Notes: generated from the sequence alone by a model not told the origin. DNA of 64,000 nucleotides from Embleya sp045207785 (GCF_045207785.1 NZ_CP108777.1:496001-560000); one strand, 5' to 3'. Counted from the stretch's first letter, positions 8,395 to 17,292 are shown. Made by a program: numbers and translations.

Positions 8395-9102
8395 ATGAGG
8401 CAGCGGACGGGGCAGGAGGTCGATGACGACTTCCGGGGGTTCATGACCAGTCGGTGGTCACGCCTGCTGCGTGCGGCCTACCTGCTCACCGGCAACCACC
8501 ACGACGCGGAGGACCTCACGCAGGCCGCGTTCGCCCGGGCGTACGCGAAGTGGGAGCGGGTCGACAACAGCGACAACCCCGACGCGTACATGTGGCGGAT
8601 CCTCGTCCACACCAACGCGGACAGGCTTCGCCGCACGAGGCTGCGCGAGTTGCTCACCGCCCACATACCCGACCGTGCCACCGTCGACGGCACCGGCCGG
8701 ATCGAAACCCGCAGCATCCTGGTGGAGGCACTCGCCCGGCTGCCCAGACGGCAGCGCACGGTCATCGTGCTCTGCTATTTCGAGGACATGAGCCACGCCC
8801 AGGCGGCCGAGGTGCTCGGCACCAAGGCGACGACCGTACGAAGCCAGGTCGCCCGCGCACTCGCGAAGTTGCGCGTCGACGGCGCCCTGACGAGCGCCCA
8901 GGCTCCCACCGCTCCTGCGTCGCCGCCCCTCGATGACGAGACCCCGGGGCCCCCGGCCGCCGAGTGCGCGAAACCCCACGACTCCGCGGTCACCCGCAGC
9001 CGTCCGGAGCCCCCGAGTTCCCCGCGGCCGGGCCGCTCCCGTCCGCCGAGCACCCCGAACCCCCCAGAGGCATCCGACACTTCGAAAGCGGTCACCGCAT
9101 GA
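8395..9102 (+). CDS. SigE-family ECF RNA polymerase sigma factor
   Basis: About 235 residues from ATG 8395. Sigma2 (FRGFMTSRWSRLLRAAYLL ... DAEDLTQAAFARAY) and sigma4 (LPRRQRTVIVLCYFEDMSHAQAAEVLG) match the streptomycete SigE-type ECF family (TIGR02983-like). The C-terminus carries an extra Pro/Ser-rich tail of about 65 residues, unusual for an ECF factor. Its stop overlaps the ATG of a one-TM protein (ATGA), the common arrangement for a sigma factor with a membrane regulator. Start choice is uncertain; the ORF is open further upstream. Confidence 0.88.
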   Translation: MRQRTGQEVDDDFRGFMTSRWSRLLRAAYLLTGNHHDAEDLTQAAFARAYAKWERVDNSDNPDAYMWRILVHTNADRLRRTRLRELLTAHIPDRATVDGTGRIETRSILVEALARLPRRQRTVIVLCYFEDMSHAQAAEVLGTKATTVRSQVARALAKLRVDGALTSAQAPTAPASPPLDDETPGPPAAECAKPHDSAVTRSRPEPPSSPRPGRSRPPSTPNPPEASDTSKAVTA

Positions 9103-10055
9103 TGACAACGGACGAGGCGCTGCTGCGCGACGCGTTGCGCACCGCCGCCCCCGACGACCACGTTCGTCCCGCACCGGTGGAACGGGTGATGGCCCGCGGC
9201 CGCAACCTGCGTACGCGCAGGCGCCGGGCATGGACGGTATCCGCCGCCGGCCTTCTCGTCGGCGCCGCCGTCGTCCTGGTCGGGATCCCCGGATCGAGCG
9301 CATCCGACCCCGCGCGGCCGACCCGGACGGTGTCGTCCCTGCCGCCGGTACTGACCCCTCCGCACGTGCTCCAGGTAGGCGAGGGCCTGGACGTCGGGAA
9401 CGGATACACGCTGCGGATGGGCGCGGAGCGGGCCACGATCAAGCGTGAGGGCGGCCCCACCATGGTCGTGGACCTGCGCCGACCCAAGACGGACATCCGG
9501 GCCTACGCGCAGGAGCGATACGACGGCGAGTCACTCCTGCTCGGCGGCTACTATTTCGGGACACAACCCGCCGCGGGCGCGCGCATCGAACTCCACGGGC
9601 GCACGTTCGACGCACTCGTGGTGACGCTGCCGGGAAGCCCCGACTGGTCGATCTTCTACGTCCCGCCGGTCCCGTGGCCGGGCGGCTACAACATGGCCGA
9701 CCGGATCAAGGTCACCGTGTACGCCGCCGACGGCTCCGTCATCGTCAAGACCACGAGCGACGCGGTCACCACGCCGCCGCGCCCGGGCGAGACGGTCCCC
9801 GCACCGGACCCCGCCGACTTCACGGAACTCGGCCCCCCGCCGTTGCCGACGGGCGTACCCCCCGCTGGGAACCCTCCGGCCGACCCCTCCGGCGGAAACA
9901 CAACAACCGGCAGCGACTCGTTCCCCGGGTCGATCCACGTCGACAGCCTGCCCGGGAGCACGACCACGACGGGCGGCTCGATGTCGGCACCGCTCCTCCC
10001 GCCCGCGATGCCGTCCGCCGGGGGCGAAGCTCCCGGCGACAGCGACTCTTCCTGA
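9099..10055 (+). CDS. Single-TM membrane protein, candidate anti-sigma or partner
   Basis: 318 residues, ATG overlapping the sigma factor stop by 4 nt. A cytoplasmic N-terminus of about 44 residues (MMTTDEALLRDALRTAAPDD) is followed by one TM segment at about 45-64 and a long extracytoplasmic domain ending in a Pro/Gly/Ser/Thr-rich tail. No HxxxCxxC zinc motif. Translational coupling and topology suggest it regulates the upstream sigma factor, but no family was recognised in the outer domain. Confidence 0.75.
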   Translation: MMTTDEALLRDALRTAAPDDHVRPAPVERVMARGRNLRTRRRRAWTVSAAGLLVGAAVVLVGIPGSSASDPARPTRTVSSLPPVLTPPHVLQVGEGLDVGNGYTLRMGAERATIKREGGPTMVVDLRRPKTDIRAYAQERYDGESLLLGGYYFGTQPAAGARIELHGRTFDALVVTLPGSPDWSIFYVPPVPWPGGYNMADRIKVTVYAADGSVIVKTTSDAVTTPPRPGETVPAPDPADFTELGPPPLPTGVPPAGNPPADPSGGNTTTGSDSFPGSIHVDSLPGSTTTTGGSMSAPLLPPAMPSAGGEAPGDSDSS

Positions 10056-10166
10056 CCTCGTTCCGTGCGGCGGGCCACGGGATCGCGGCGCTGACTTCGA
10101 AGCGACGTCGGCCCCGGCGGCCACGCGTGCGGTGTCCGGGGTAGGTGGCCAGTAGACTCGACGGCT

Positions 10167-10964
10167 GTGGCGGATACCCAGTACGAAGACCTGTTGAAGC
10201 TGGTGCTCACCTCCGGGACGGCCAAAGCCGACCGGACGGGCACCGGTACCCGAAGTGTCTTCGGGCACCAACTGCGCTACGACCTCTCGCAGGGGTTCCC
10301 GCTGGTCACCACCAAAAAGGTGCACCTCAGGTCCATCGTGTACGAACTGCTGTGGTTCCTGCGTGGCGACTCGAACGTCGGCTGGCTGCATGAGCACGGC
10401 GTCACCATCTGGGACGAATGGGCCGACGCGAACGGCGAACTCGGCCCGGTTTACGGCGCGCAGTGGCGCTCCTGGCCCACCCCGGACGGCAAGCACATCG
10501 ACCAGATCAGCGACGTTCTCGACACTCTGCGCCGCGACCCGGACTCCCGCCGGATGATCGTCTCCGCGTGGAACGTCGCCGAGCTGAGCAAGATGGCACT
10601 CGCGCCGTGTCACGCGTTCTTCCAGTTCTACGTCGCCGACGGCAAGCTCTCCTGCCAGCTGTACCAGCGCAGCGCGGACCTGTTCCTCGGCGTCCCGTTC
10701 AACATCGCCAGCTACGCCCTGCTCACGCACATGGTGGCGCAGCAGGCCGGCCTCAAGCCGGGCGACTTCATCTGGACCGGCGGCGACTGCCACGTCTACG
10801 ACAATCACGTCGAGCAGGTCACCGAGCAGCTCTCGCGCACCCCGTTCGAGTTTCCCGAGCTGCGTCTGCGCCAAGCCGACTCGCTGTTCGACTACGCCTA
10901 CGCCGATGTGGAGGTGCTCGACTACCAGCACCACCCGGCCATCAAAGCCCCGGTCGCGGTGTGA
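10167..10964 (+). CDS. thyA: Thymidylate synthase ThyA
   Basis: 265 residues, GTG start, full length for the folate-dependent (non-flavin) enzyme that methylates dUMP to dTMP. Visible are the N-terminal ADRTGTGTRSVFG loop, the catalytic cysteine in LAPCHAFFQFYV, QRSADLFLGVPFNIASYA and the C-terminal HHPAIKAPVAV. It overlaps folA by 4 nt (GTGA). This pairs the dihydrofolate-producing enzyme with its recycler. Many actinomycetes carry ThyX, so this may be a second enzyme. Confidence 0.97.
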   Translation: MADTQYEDLLKLVLTSGTAKADRTGTGTRSVFGHQLRYDLSQGFPLVTTKKVHLRSIVYELLWFLRGDSNVGWLHEHGVTIWDEWADANGELGPVYGAQWRSWPTPDGKHIDQISDVLDTLRRDPDSRRMIVSAWNVAELSKMALAPCHAFFQFYVADGKLSCQLYQRSADLFLGVPFNIASYALLTHMVAQQAGLKPGDFIWTGGDCHVYDNHVEQVTEQLSRTPFEFPELRLRQADSLFDYAYADVEVLDYQHHPAIKAPVAV

Positions 10965-11464
10965 ACGTCGGGCTGATCTGGGCGCAGACCCTCGATGGCG
11001 TGATCGGCGCGGACAACGCGATTCCGTGGCGACTGCCTGAGGACATGGCGCACTTCAAGGCAACCACCCTCGGTCATCCAGTGGTGATGGGGCGCAAAAC
11101 ATGGGATTCGCTGCCTCCGCGATTCCGCCCGCTGCCCGGCAGGCGCAACATCGTGGTGACTCGCGATCCACAATGGGTGGCCGAAGGCGCGGAACGTGCC
11201 GGGTCCATCGCACAGGCTCTGGAACTCGCCGCCGAGCCGTTGGAGCCGGCCGCCCCTGCTGAGGCATGGGTGATCGGCGGCGGGGAAATCTATCGTGCCG
11301 CCCTGGCATACGCCACGACGCTCTCGGTGACTGAAGTCGACTCGACGGTGGACGGCGACACCTACGCCCCGACACCGGACCCGACGTGGAAAGTCGCCGA
11401 GGACACGGGCTGGCAGTCCTCGACGTCCGGCCTGCGCTACCGCATCCGCAGCTACACCCGGTGA
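10961..11464 (+). CDS. folA: Dihydrofolate reductase
   Basis: 167 residues from GTG 10961 overlapping the thyA stop. Typical DHFR blocks: VGLIWAQTLDGVIGADNAIPWRLPEDM (substrate and Met20-type loop), VMGRKTWDSLP (NADPH site) and VIGGGEIYRAAL. It reduces dihydrofolate to tetrahydrofolate in the cytoplasm. thyA-folA co-transcription is a classical arrangement, also known from mycobacteria. Confidence 0.96.
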   Translation: MNVGLIWAQTLDGVIGADNAIPWRLPEDMAHFKATTLGHPVVMGRKTWDSLPPRFRPLPGRRNIVVTRDPQWVAEGAERAGSIAQALELAAEPLEPAAPAEAWVIGGGEIYRAALAYATTLSVTEVDSTVDGDTYAPTPDPTWKVAEDTGWQSSTSGLRYRIRSYTR

Positions 11465-11618
11465 CGGTCGACTCACCGCCCTGATCAACTTCTGAACCGA
11501 CCCTGGCGCTCAAACGCGCAGGTCACGGGCTTGTAGCTGCCGGCCGACCGGCCAGAGGCCGCGGTCGGCGTCTTCGTGGCAGCCCACGAGAGAGACATCA
11601 TCCGCGCTGGTCACGAGG

Positions 11619-11782
11619 CTAGTGCCGCGCCCGGCAACGTTCACCCCGTCGCGGCGCCCGGCACGGCCCCTCGCCGCACCACCGAAACGTCCAAGTACTC
11701 CAGTACGAGAACGTTCCGGCGCCACGCCGAGGCACCGCACCGGACACCGCGACGGGGTGAACGTTGCCGGGCGCGGCACTAG
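11619..11782. mobile_element. 164-bp MITE-like palindromic element
   Basis: The ends are perfect 36-bp inverted repeats (11619-11654 and 11747-11782), each starting with CTAGTGCCGCGCCCGG read inward. The interior is also imperfectly palindromic, centred near GTACTCCAGTAC. The element is flanked on both sides by GAGG (11615-11618 and 11783-11786), a possible 4-bp target duplication. It encodes no transposase. Both strands give near-identical pseudo-ORFs, as expected of a palindrome. The right end supplies the stop codon of the neighbouring GNAT gene. Confidence 0.8.
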
Positions 11783-12312
11783 GAGGCGGGCCTGCCGGCC
11801 AGTTTCCTTTCCCAGAACACTTCATCGTGCCATGCGCCGTCGGCGTAGAAGTGGTCGTGGGCGATGCCCCATGAACTGAATCCGTGCTTGCGGAGGATCG
11901 CCTGGGACGCGACGTTCTCCAGTTGGGTGTGTGCCTCCAGTCGATGCAGATTCAGCTCGTCTTCGGCGATCCGCAGCGCGAGGCCGACGGCACGGCTCGT
12001 ATGCCCGAGTCCCTGGTGGAGAGAAGAGACCCAGTAGCCGAGGAATCCCTTCTGGAACGGGCCGCGCAGGATCGAGCTGATGTTGACTTGCCCGATGACG
12101 GTCTCGTCGGAGACCACGACGCCGGGCCACGCGAGCCCCTGGCCATGGGAGGCCAGAAGGGATTCGATGACCGAGGCTTGCCCTTCGGGCGTGTAGAACT
12201 CTGCGGGCCTCGCGGGCAGCCAGCGCGCATACGCCTGCTTGTCCCGGGAGTGCAGGCCGGCGAGTGCGGGGCCGTCGGAGGGCTCGATCAAGCGAATCAA
12301 CGTGGAGTTCAC
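11779..12312 (-). CDS. GNAT family N-acetyltransferase (RimJ/RimL-like)
   Basis: 177 residues, GTG start. Acceptor region IRLIEPSDGPALAGL, beta-strand GQVNISSILRGPF, acetyl-CoA loop LGHTSRAVGLALRIAEDEL and late motif NVASQAILRKHGF identify a GNAT of the ribosomal-protein/antibiotic acetyltransferase type. The TAG stop lies in the terminal CTAG of the 164-bp palindromic element, so the present C-terminus (GRPAS) may have been set by insertion. Total length is normal for the family. The frame is open upstream of the GTG through an aldo/keto reductase stub. Confidence 0.88.
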   Translation of the reverse strand: MNSTLIRLIEPSDGPALAGLHSRDKQAYARWLPARPAEFYTPEGQASVIESLLASHGQGLAWPGVVVSDETVIGQVNISSILRGPFQKGFLGYWVSSLHQGLGHTSRAVGLALRIAEDELNLHRLEAHTQLENVASQAILRKHGFSSWGIAHDHFYADGAWHDEVFWERKLAGRPAS

Positions 12313-12510
12313 GGGTGCTCTGTTGTCCTGTCGGCTGCGGTAGTCGATCGGTTGCGCGGGAGCCTTACGGCGGTCGCGCCCGATGATCGGCTCAAGGATG
12401 CGGTCGATGCGCTCGGCGGCCTCGTCGTCCAGCTCGATCCCGGAGTCCGTGGCGCTCTGAGCGATCTACTCGGGCCTGGTCCCGCCGACGCTAGCACGGT
12501 GGAATACGCC
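12313..12510 (-). pseudogene. Aldo/keto reductase C-terminal remnant
   Basis: In the same frame as the GNAT gene, the upstream codons read GGTRPE, a TAG stop, then IAQSATDSGIELDDEAAER and IDRILEPIIGRD. This is the usual C-terminal pattern of aldo/keto reductases (PGTRRPERIAEN...LxxExLARID). Only about 55 codons remain and an internal stop is present, so it is a dead fragment. It ends exactly at the GNAT start, suggesting that a deletion fused the two genes. Confidence 0.6.
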
Positions 12511-12548
12511 ACCGTCGGCCCGCAGTACTCGGGGGCAACAAACCGCTG

Positions 12549-12956
12549 TCAGCGATTGTGTGCCGTCCCGCTCGGCGGCTCTGGCGGTGCCGGCGGGGGT
12601 GGCGGGTCTCGGTGGATGTCGCTGCGCTGGAGCTGCCCGGTGGGGTCGGCCTGCCATTCGTGTGCGGCGGCGTGTCGGGCCGCGCGCTCGCTCAGGCGGC
12701 GGTCCGCGGCGCGGCCCGGGTCGATATGGCGGCGCCTCCGCGCCCCGGCGGCGACCATGGCCAGCGCCGCGCAGAAGAGCAGGGCGAGGGCGAGGCCGGC
12801 CAGGAATGCCGAGAGCGTATCGAGGGTGGCCATGTCACGGTCGAACATGCTCACGGTGTACTCGGGGCCCCCGGTGGTGTTGTACGCGATCAGCAGGGCC
12901 GCGAAGGCGGCACTCGCCGCCCCGAGGAGGAGTCCGATGATGATCACGACACTCAC
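12549..12956 (-). CDS. Small two-TM membrane protein of unknown function
   Basis: 135 residues. TM1 (SVVIIIGLLLGAASAAFAAL) and TM2 (LSAFLAGLALALLFCAALAM) are joined by a loop of about 20 residues. A basic cluster GARRRRHIDPGRAADRR and a Pro-rich C-terminal cytoplasmic tail follow. No catalytic motif. Topology resembles small actinobacterial membrane proteins near stress genes. An ACTCACCTCC run just upstream gives GGAGGTGAGT on the coding strand, a good ribosome site. Confidence 0.75.
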   Translation of the reverse strand: MSVVIIIGLLLGAASAAFAALLIAYNTTGGPEYTVSMFDRDMATLDTLSAFLAGLALALLFCAALAMVAAGARRRRHIDPGRAADRRLSERAARHAAAHEWQADPTGQLQRSDIHRDPPPPPAPPEPPSGTAHNR

Positions 12957-13036
12957 CTCCGTTCTGGTAGGTGCGGCGCCCTGTCAACGCTACGCCTGTC
13001 CCTACGACCGCCGACGACAAGGAAGCCGGCGACCGG

Positions 13037-15004
13037 TCAGGAGTCTGCGGACGCGGCCAACGCGGCAATCACGCCGCCGGCGAGGACAGTCGTGCGCTGA
13101 CGTGGCGAGAGCCGGTGGGTGACCTGGTAGTCCTCGTTCTTGGTGGTGTTGTGAACGGTCGGCTTCGCTTCGGAGCCGTCGGCGGTCAGGATCGAGCGCA
13201 GCCCGGTCAGGAGCAGCCGGTCGCCTTGGTCGATGCGTTCGTAGTCGGTGGGGTCGGTGAACTCCAGTGGCAACACGCCGAAGTTGGCCAGGTTCTGCCA
13301 ATGGATGCGCGCGTACGACTTGGCCAGGACGGCGCGCAGGCCGAGCAAACGCGGGGTGATGGCGGCGTGTTCGCGCGAGGAACCCTGACCGTAGTTGTCG
13401 CCGGCGACGATGAGGTGCGGACCGGCCCGGCGGGCGCGGTCGGGGTAGGTGGGGTCGATCCGGGTGAGCGTGAAGTCGGCGAGGCGAGGCAGGTTGGAGC
13501 GGTACGGCAGGGCTTGTGTGCCTGCCGGGCTGATCTCGTCGGTGGAGACGTCGTCGCCCGTCTTGAGCAGGACGGCGACGCGAAGTTCGTCCGGCAGGGC
13601 GTCGAGGGTGGGCAGCGCCGAGATGTTGGGGCCGCGTACCAGCTCGATCGCCTTGGCCTGCTCGGGCGGCAGCGGTGCCTCCAGCATCGCCTGGTTGACC
13701 GAGGCGTGCTCGGGGAGGTTCAAGAGCGGCAGGGTGACGCCTTCGTCCCGCGCCCAGGCCCGCGGGTCGGTGATCACGCCGGTCAAGGCGGAGGCGGCGG
13801 CGGTCTCGGGGGAGCACAGCCATACCGAGTCGTCCAGGGTCCCGGAGCGGCCCGGGAAGTTGCGCGGGAACGTGCGCAGGGAGTGCTGTCCGCTCGCGGG
13901 AGCCTGGCCCATGCCGATGCAGCCGAGGCAGCCCGCCTGGTGGATCCGCGCTCCGGCGGTGATGAGGTCGAACGCGGCTCCCATGTGCAGCAGATCCTGG
14001 AGGACCTCGCGTGAGCTGGGGTTGACGTCGAAACTCACCTCGGCCGAGGTCTGGCGGCCCTTCACCATCGCGGCGCAGACGGCGAAGTCGCGCAGTCCCG
14101 GGTTGGCGGACGAGCCGACGACGACTTGCCCGATCGGGGTACCGGCGACTTGGCGGACCGGGACCACGTTGCCCGGCGAGGTCGGCATGGCGACCATCGA
14201 TTCGACGGTGTCCAGATCGATCCGGTCGGTGAGGTCGTAGTGGGCACCGGGCTCTGCCGCGATCGGCCGGAAGTCGTCTTCGCGGCCTTCCGCGCGCAGG
14301 AAGCCGCGGACGGCGTCGTCGGCGGGGAACACGCTCGCGGTGGCGCCGAGTTCGGCACCCATGTTGGCGATGACGTGGCGGTCCATGGCGGTCAGGCAGG
14401 CGAGCCCCGGGCCGTGATACTCCAGGATCCGGTCGCGTGCGCCCTTGACGCCGTGGCGGCGGAGCAGTTCCAGGATCACGTCCTTGGCGCTGATCCAGTC
14501 CGCCAACTCCCGCTCCAGGCGGATCCCCCAGATCTGCGGCATGGTGAGGTGGAAGGGCTCCCCGGCCATCGCGAGTGCGACGTCCAGGCCACCGGTGCCG
14601 ATGGCAAGCATGCCCAGTGCGCCGCCGGCGCAGGTGTGCGAGTCGGAGCCGAGCAGGGTCCGGCCCGGCACGCCGAAGCGCTGCATGTGGATCGGGTGCG
14701 AGACGCCGTTGCCGGGCTTGGAGTACCACAGCCCGAACCGCTGGGCGGCGGAGCGCAGGAACAGGTGGTCCTCGGCGTTGCGTTCGTCCGCCTGCACGAT
14801 GTTGTGGTCGACGTACTGTGCGCTCAATTCGGTACGCACCCGGTCCAGGCCGAGCGCTTCGAGTTCCTGCATCACCAACGTGCCGGTGGCGTCCTGGCAC
14901 AGGGTCTGGTCGATCCGTAGCGCGATTTCCGTACCTGGAACCATCGAGCCGTCGACCAGGTGTGAGGCGATCAACTGTTGTGCGATCCCGAGCGGCTTTG
15001 TCAT
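13037..15004 (-). CDS. Aconitate hydratase, short (Aquifex-type) form
   Basis: 655 residues, clearly shorter than the 900-residue AcnA of the actinomycete TCA cycle. [4Fe-4S] ligands are in GSDSHTCAGG and in GCLGCIGMG (CxxC). The swivel domain shows GDDVSTDEISPAG and GDNYGQGSSREHAA. It isomerises citrate/isocitrate or a related hydroxy acid. A strong ribosome site (GGAGGTGAGCGCG) precedes ATG 15004. As a likely second aconitase it could serve a special condition such as iron stress or another substrate. Confidence 0.93.
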   Translation of the reverse strand: MTKPLGIAQQLIASHLVDGSMVPGTEIALRIDQTLCQDATGTLVMQELEALGLDRVRTELSAQYVDHNIVQADERNAEDHLFLRSAAQRFGLWYSKPGNGVSHPIHMQRFGVPGRTLLGSDSHTCAGGALGMLAIGTGGLDVALAMAGEPFHLTMPQIWGIRLERELADWISAKDVILELLRRHGVKGARDRILEYHGPGLACLTAMDRHVIANMGAELGATASVFPADDAVRGFLRAEGREDDFRPIAAEPGAHYDLTDRIDLDTVESMVAMPTSPGNVVPVRQVAGTPIGQVVVGSSANPGLRDFAVCAAMVKGRQTSAEVSFDVNPSSREVLQDLLHMGAAFDLITAGARIHQAGCLGCIGMGQAPASGQHSLRTFPRNFPGRSGTLDDSVWLCSPETAAASALTGVITDPRAWARDEGVTLPLLNLPEHASVNQAMLEAPLPPEQAKAIELVRGPNISALPTLDALPDELRVAVLLKTGDDVSTDEISPAGTQALPYRSNLPRLADFTLTRIDPTYPDRARRAGPHLIVAGDNYGQGSSREHAAITPRLLGLRAVLAKSYARIHWQNLANFGVLPLEFTDPTDYERIDQGDRLLLTGLRSILTADGSEAKPTVHNTTKNEDYQVTHRLSPRQRTTVLAGGVIAALAASADS

Positions 15005-15009
15005 CGCGC

Positions 15010-15207
15010 TCACCTCCGGCACATCACGAGAAGGACGGGCACATCGACAGGGATGCTCTCCAGGGCGTGCCACACGCGACCCGCCGGTCGCGGTCGGGCG
15101 AGGTGCATCGAACTCGCCTCGCGATCAAGCTCGGCGCGCACCCGCAGGTCGTTCTCGGTCTCTCCCCGGCGCTGCTTTTCCCGCCTGGGGAGCGGAGGCC
15201 CGTGCAT
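15010..15207 (-). CDS. Possible 65-residue leader protein of the aconitase gene
   Basis: The ATG at 15205-15207 has a plausible ribosome site (AGAGGTGGCAGCG). The frame runs to a TGA lying inside the aconitase Shine-Dalgarno sequence, 5 nt before the aconitase ATG, so translation would be coupled. The product is very basic and Arg/Glu-rich (RREKQRRGETENDLRVR) with a hydrophobic end (VDVPVLLVMCRR). No family recognised; it may be a chance ORF. Confidence 0.35.
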   Translation of the reverse strand: MHGPPLPRREKQRRGETENDLRVRAELDREASSMHLARPRPAGRVWHALESIPVDVPVLLVMCRR

Positions 15208-15682
15208 CGCTGCCACCTCTGAGCACACCGATCGGTGAACGGCCGCTACTGCGTAGCTGCCCGGAATAGCCGAGTTGTAACGAGGCCGATCCGAGAGCGC
15301 GTGGAGGATGAAGGGAGCAGCCATGAAAACGTTGCCGACCCGTACCCGCCCTATCGTCGATTCCTCTCCTTGGCGCGTCGGCGCGCGAGGGCTTCCGGTC
15401 ACCGAGTGTGGCCGGCAGGAAGCGTAGAGACGCCGGGTTCTCCCGCCTCCGCCACCAAGCGGACTGTCGGGCCACCTATGTGCCCATCCGAGCTCGAAGC
15501 CGGGTCCCGACGCCTGATGGGCGGATTCCCGTCGGTAGCGGTAGCGGTAGCGGTGGCGGCAGCGGTGGCGCACGTCACATCACCGCGCTGTCACAGGGAT
15601 CGGATCGCCGGTGTCCCTTGTGCGTCAGGTTGCCGCGCGAACGACCCGTGCGGCATGCAGCACCATGAGTGAGGACGAAGTC
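15208..15682. other. Gap between aconitase unit and MFS gene
   Basis: About 475 bp holding the divergent promoters. It includes a 34-codon ORF (ATG 15323 to TAG 15427, plus strand, preceded by AAGGGAG) that could be a leader peptide. It also has a run of GGTAGC/GGTGGC hexamers at about 15535-15571. Nothing else is recognisable. Confidence 0.45.
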
Positions 15683-17218
15683 ATGGCAACCACGAAGGCG
15701 CAGGCTCCGCCGGTCACTTCGCGCCGATGGGCCGCGCTGTTCTTCATCGGGTTGGCCCAGATCATGATCGTTCTGGACGCCACCGTCGTGAACATCGCGC
15801 TGCCGTCGCTCCAGGGGGACCTGGGGATCTCCGACGGCGACCGGCAGTGGATCATCACCGCGTACACGCTGGCATTCGGCAGCCTGCTGTTGCTCGGCGG
15901 CCGGATCGCCGACTACACCGGCCGCAAGCGAACCTTCCTGATCGCGCTGTTCGGCTTCGCCGGCGCGTCGGCGCTCGGCGGCGCGGCGGGCAACTTCGAG
16001 ATGCTGCTGATCGCCCGTGTCCTACAGGGCGGGTTCGGCGCGCTGCTCGGGCCGTCCGCGCTGTCGCTGCTGACCGTGATGTTCACCCAGCCGAAGGACC
16101 GCGCCAAGGCGTTTGGGATCTGGGGCGCCATCAGCGCCGCGGGCGGCGCGATAGGGCTGCTTGCCGGCGGGGCGCTGACCGAATACCTGGACTGGCGCTG
16201 GTGCCTGTACGTCAACATCCCGATCGCCCTGATCGCGGCGATCGGCGGGTACGCGCTGCTGGCCGAGTCGCGGCACGCGGGCAAGGCCCGGTTCGACATC
16301 CCCGGCGTGCTGCTGGTGACCGGCGGGCTGGTCGCGCTCGTATACGCCACCAGCCAGGCCGAGTCCGCCGGTTGGGACTCGGCGAAGGTCATCGGCCTGC
16401 TGACCGCCGGCGCGGCGCTGCTCGCCGCGTTCGCCTTCGTCGAGAGCCGGGTGCCGCAGCCGCTGCTGCCGCTGCGGGTGATCGCCAACCGCACCCGCGG
16501 CGGCGCCTATCTGGCCGTGGGCCTGGCCGTCATCGGAATGTTCGGGGCGTTCCTCTTCATGACCTACTACATGCAGGTCGTCAAGGGATACTCGCCGATC
16601 AAGACGGGCGCGGCGTTCCTTCCCATGACCGCGGCGGTCCTGCTGTCGGCCGGCGGGCTCACCACCCGGCTGCTGCCCAAACTCGCGCCGCGGGCGCTGA
16701 TCGTACCCGGCATGCTCATCAGTTCCTTCGGCATGCTGTGGATGGTCACCCTGGAGACCGGCACCGCGTACGCCCGCGGCGTGCTGGTCGCGCAACTCCT
16801 CCTCGGCTTCGGGGCGGGCATGATCATGCCGGCGGCCCTCAACTACGCCACCCACGGCGTCGACCCGGGCGACTCGGGCGTGGCCTCGGCCGGAGTCAAC
16901 ACCGCGCAGCAGATCGGCGGCTCGATCGGCATCGCACTGCTCAACACCATCGCCGCCGGCACGACCGCGGACTACCTGGACTCGCACGGCAGGAGCCCGG
17001 CCATCGCCAAGCGGGCAGTGGTGGAAGGCTTCGGGACGGCGAGCGCCTGGGCCGCGGGGATCATCCTGGTCGGCGCGCTGATCGTCGCCGTCCTGATGAA
17101 CACCCCGCGCCCCAACCACCAAGCCGTCGCCGAGAACACCGAGACCGCGAAGACTGCCGAAAGCATCGAAAGCGCCGAGGCCGTCGAGACCGCCGAGCCG
17201 GTGCTCGCACACCCCTGA
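15683..17218 (+). CDS. MFS transporter, DHA2 (EmrB/QacA) drug exporter family
   Basis: 511 residues from ATG 15683, preceded by GAGGACGA; an ATG at 15665 is possible but has no ribosome site. Fourteen TM segments are apparent. Motif A-like GGRIADYTGRKRTF and the TM1 signature LDATVVNIALPSLQ define the DHA2 drug:H+ antiporter family. The C-terminus carries a short Glu/Ala/Thr repeat (ENTETAKTAESIESAEAVE). A cytochrome b gene follows 74 bp downstream on the same strand, so co-transcription is likely. Role in exporting a toxic compound is inferred. Confidence 0.92.
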   Translation: MATTKAQAPPVTSRRWAALFFIGLAQIMIVLDATVVNIALPSLQGDLGISDGDRQWIITAYTLAFGSLLLLGGRIADYTGRKRTFLIALFGFAGASALGGAAGNFEMLLIARVLQGGFGALLGPSALSLLTVMFTQPKDRAKAFGIWGAISAAGGAIGLLAGGALTEYLDWRWCLYVNIPIALIAAIGGYALLAESRHAGKARFDIPGVLLVTGGLVALVYATSQAESAGWDSAKVIGLLTAGAALLAAFAFVESRVPQPLLPLRVIANRTRGGAYLAVGLAVIGMFGAFLFMTYYMQVVKGYSPIKTGAAFLPMTAAVLLSAGGLTTRLLPKLAPRALIVPGMLISSFGMLWMVTLETGTAYARGVLVAQLLLGFGAGMIMPAALNYATHGVDPGDSGVASAGVNTAQQIGGSIGIALLNTIAAGTTADYLDSHGRSPAIAKRAVVEGFGTASAWAAGIILVGALIVAVLMNTPRPNHQAVAENTETAKTAESIESAEAVETAEPVLAHP

Positions 17219-17292
17219 TCCTCCGGCGGATCCACACCTCCCACGTGACCCATCCGGCGTGGTCAAGGGATCTTTCGGCGAAGGGACCTCGC

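Noticed and set aside
9531..10934. Long minus-strand ORF opposite thyA
   Set aside because: It is the antisense shadow of the 9099 gene and thyA; the product is repetitive in Val, Gly and Arg with no motif.
15535..15571. GGTAGC/GGTGGC hexamer run as a possible CRISPR or minisatellite
   Set aside because: Units are only six bases, imperfect and without spacers; simple-sequence slippage is enough.
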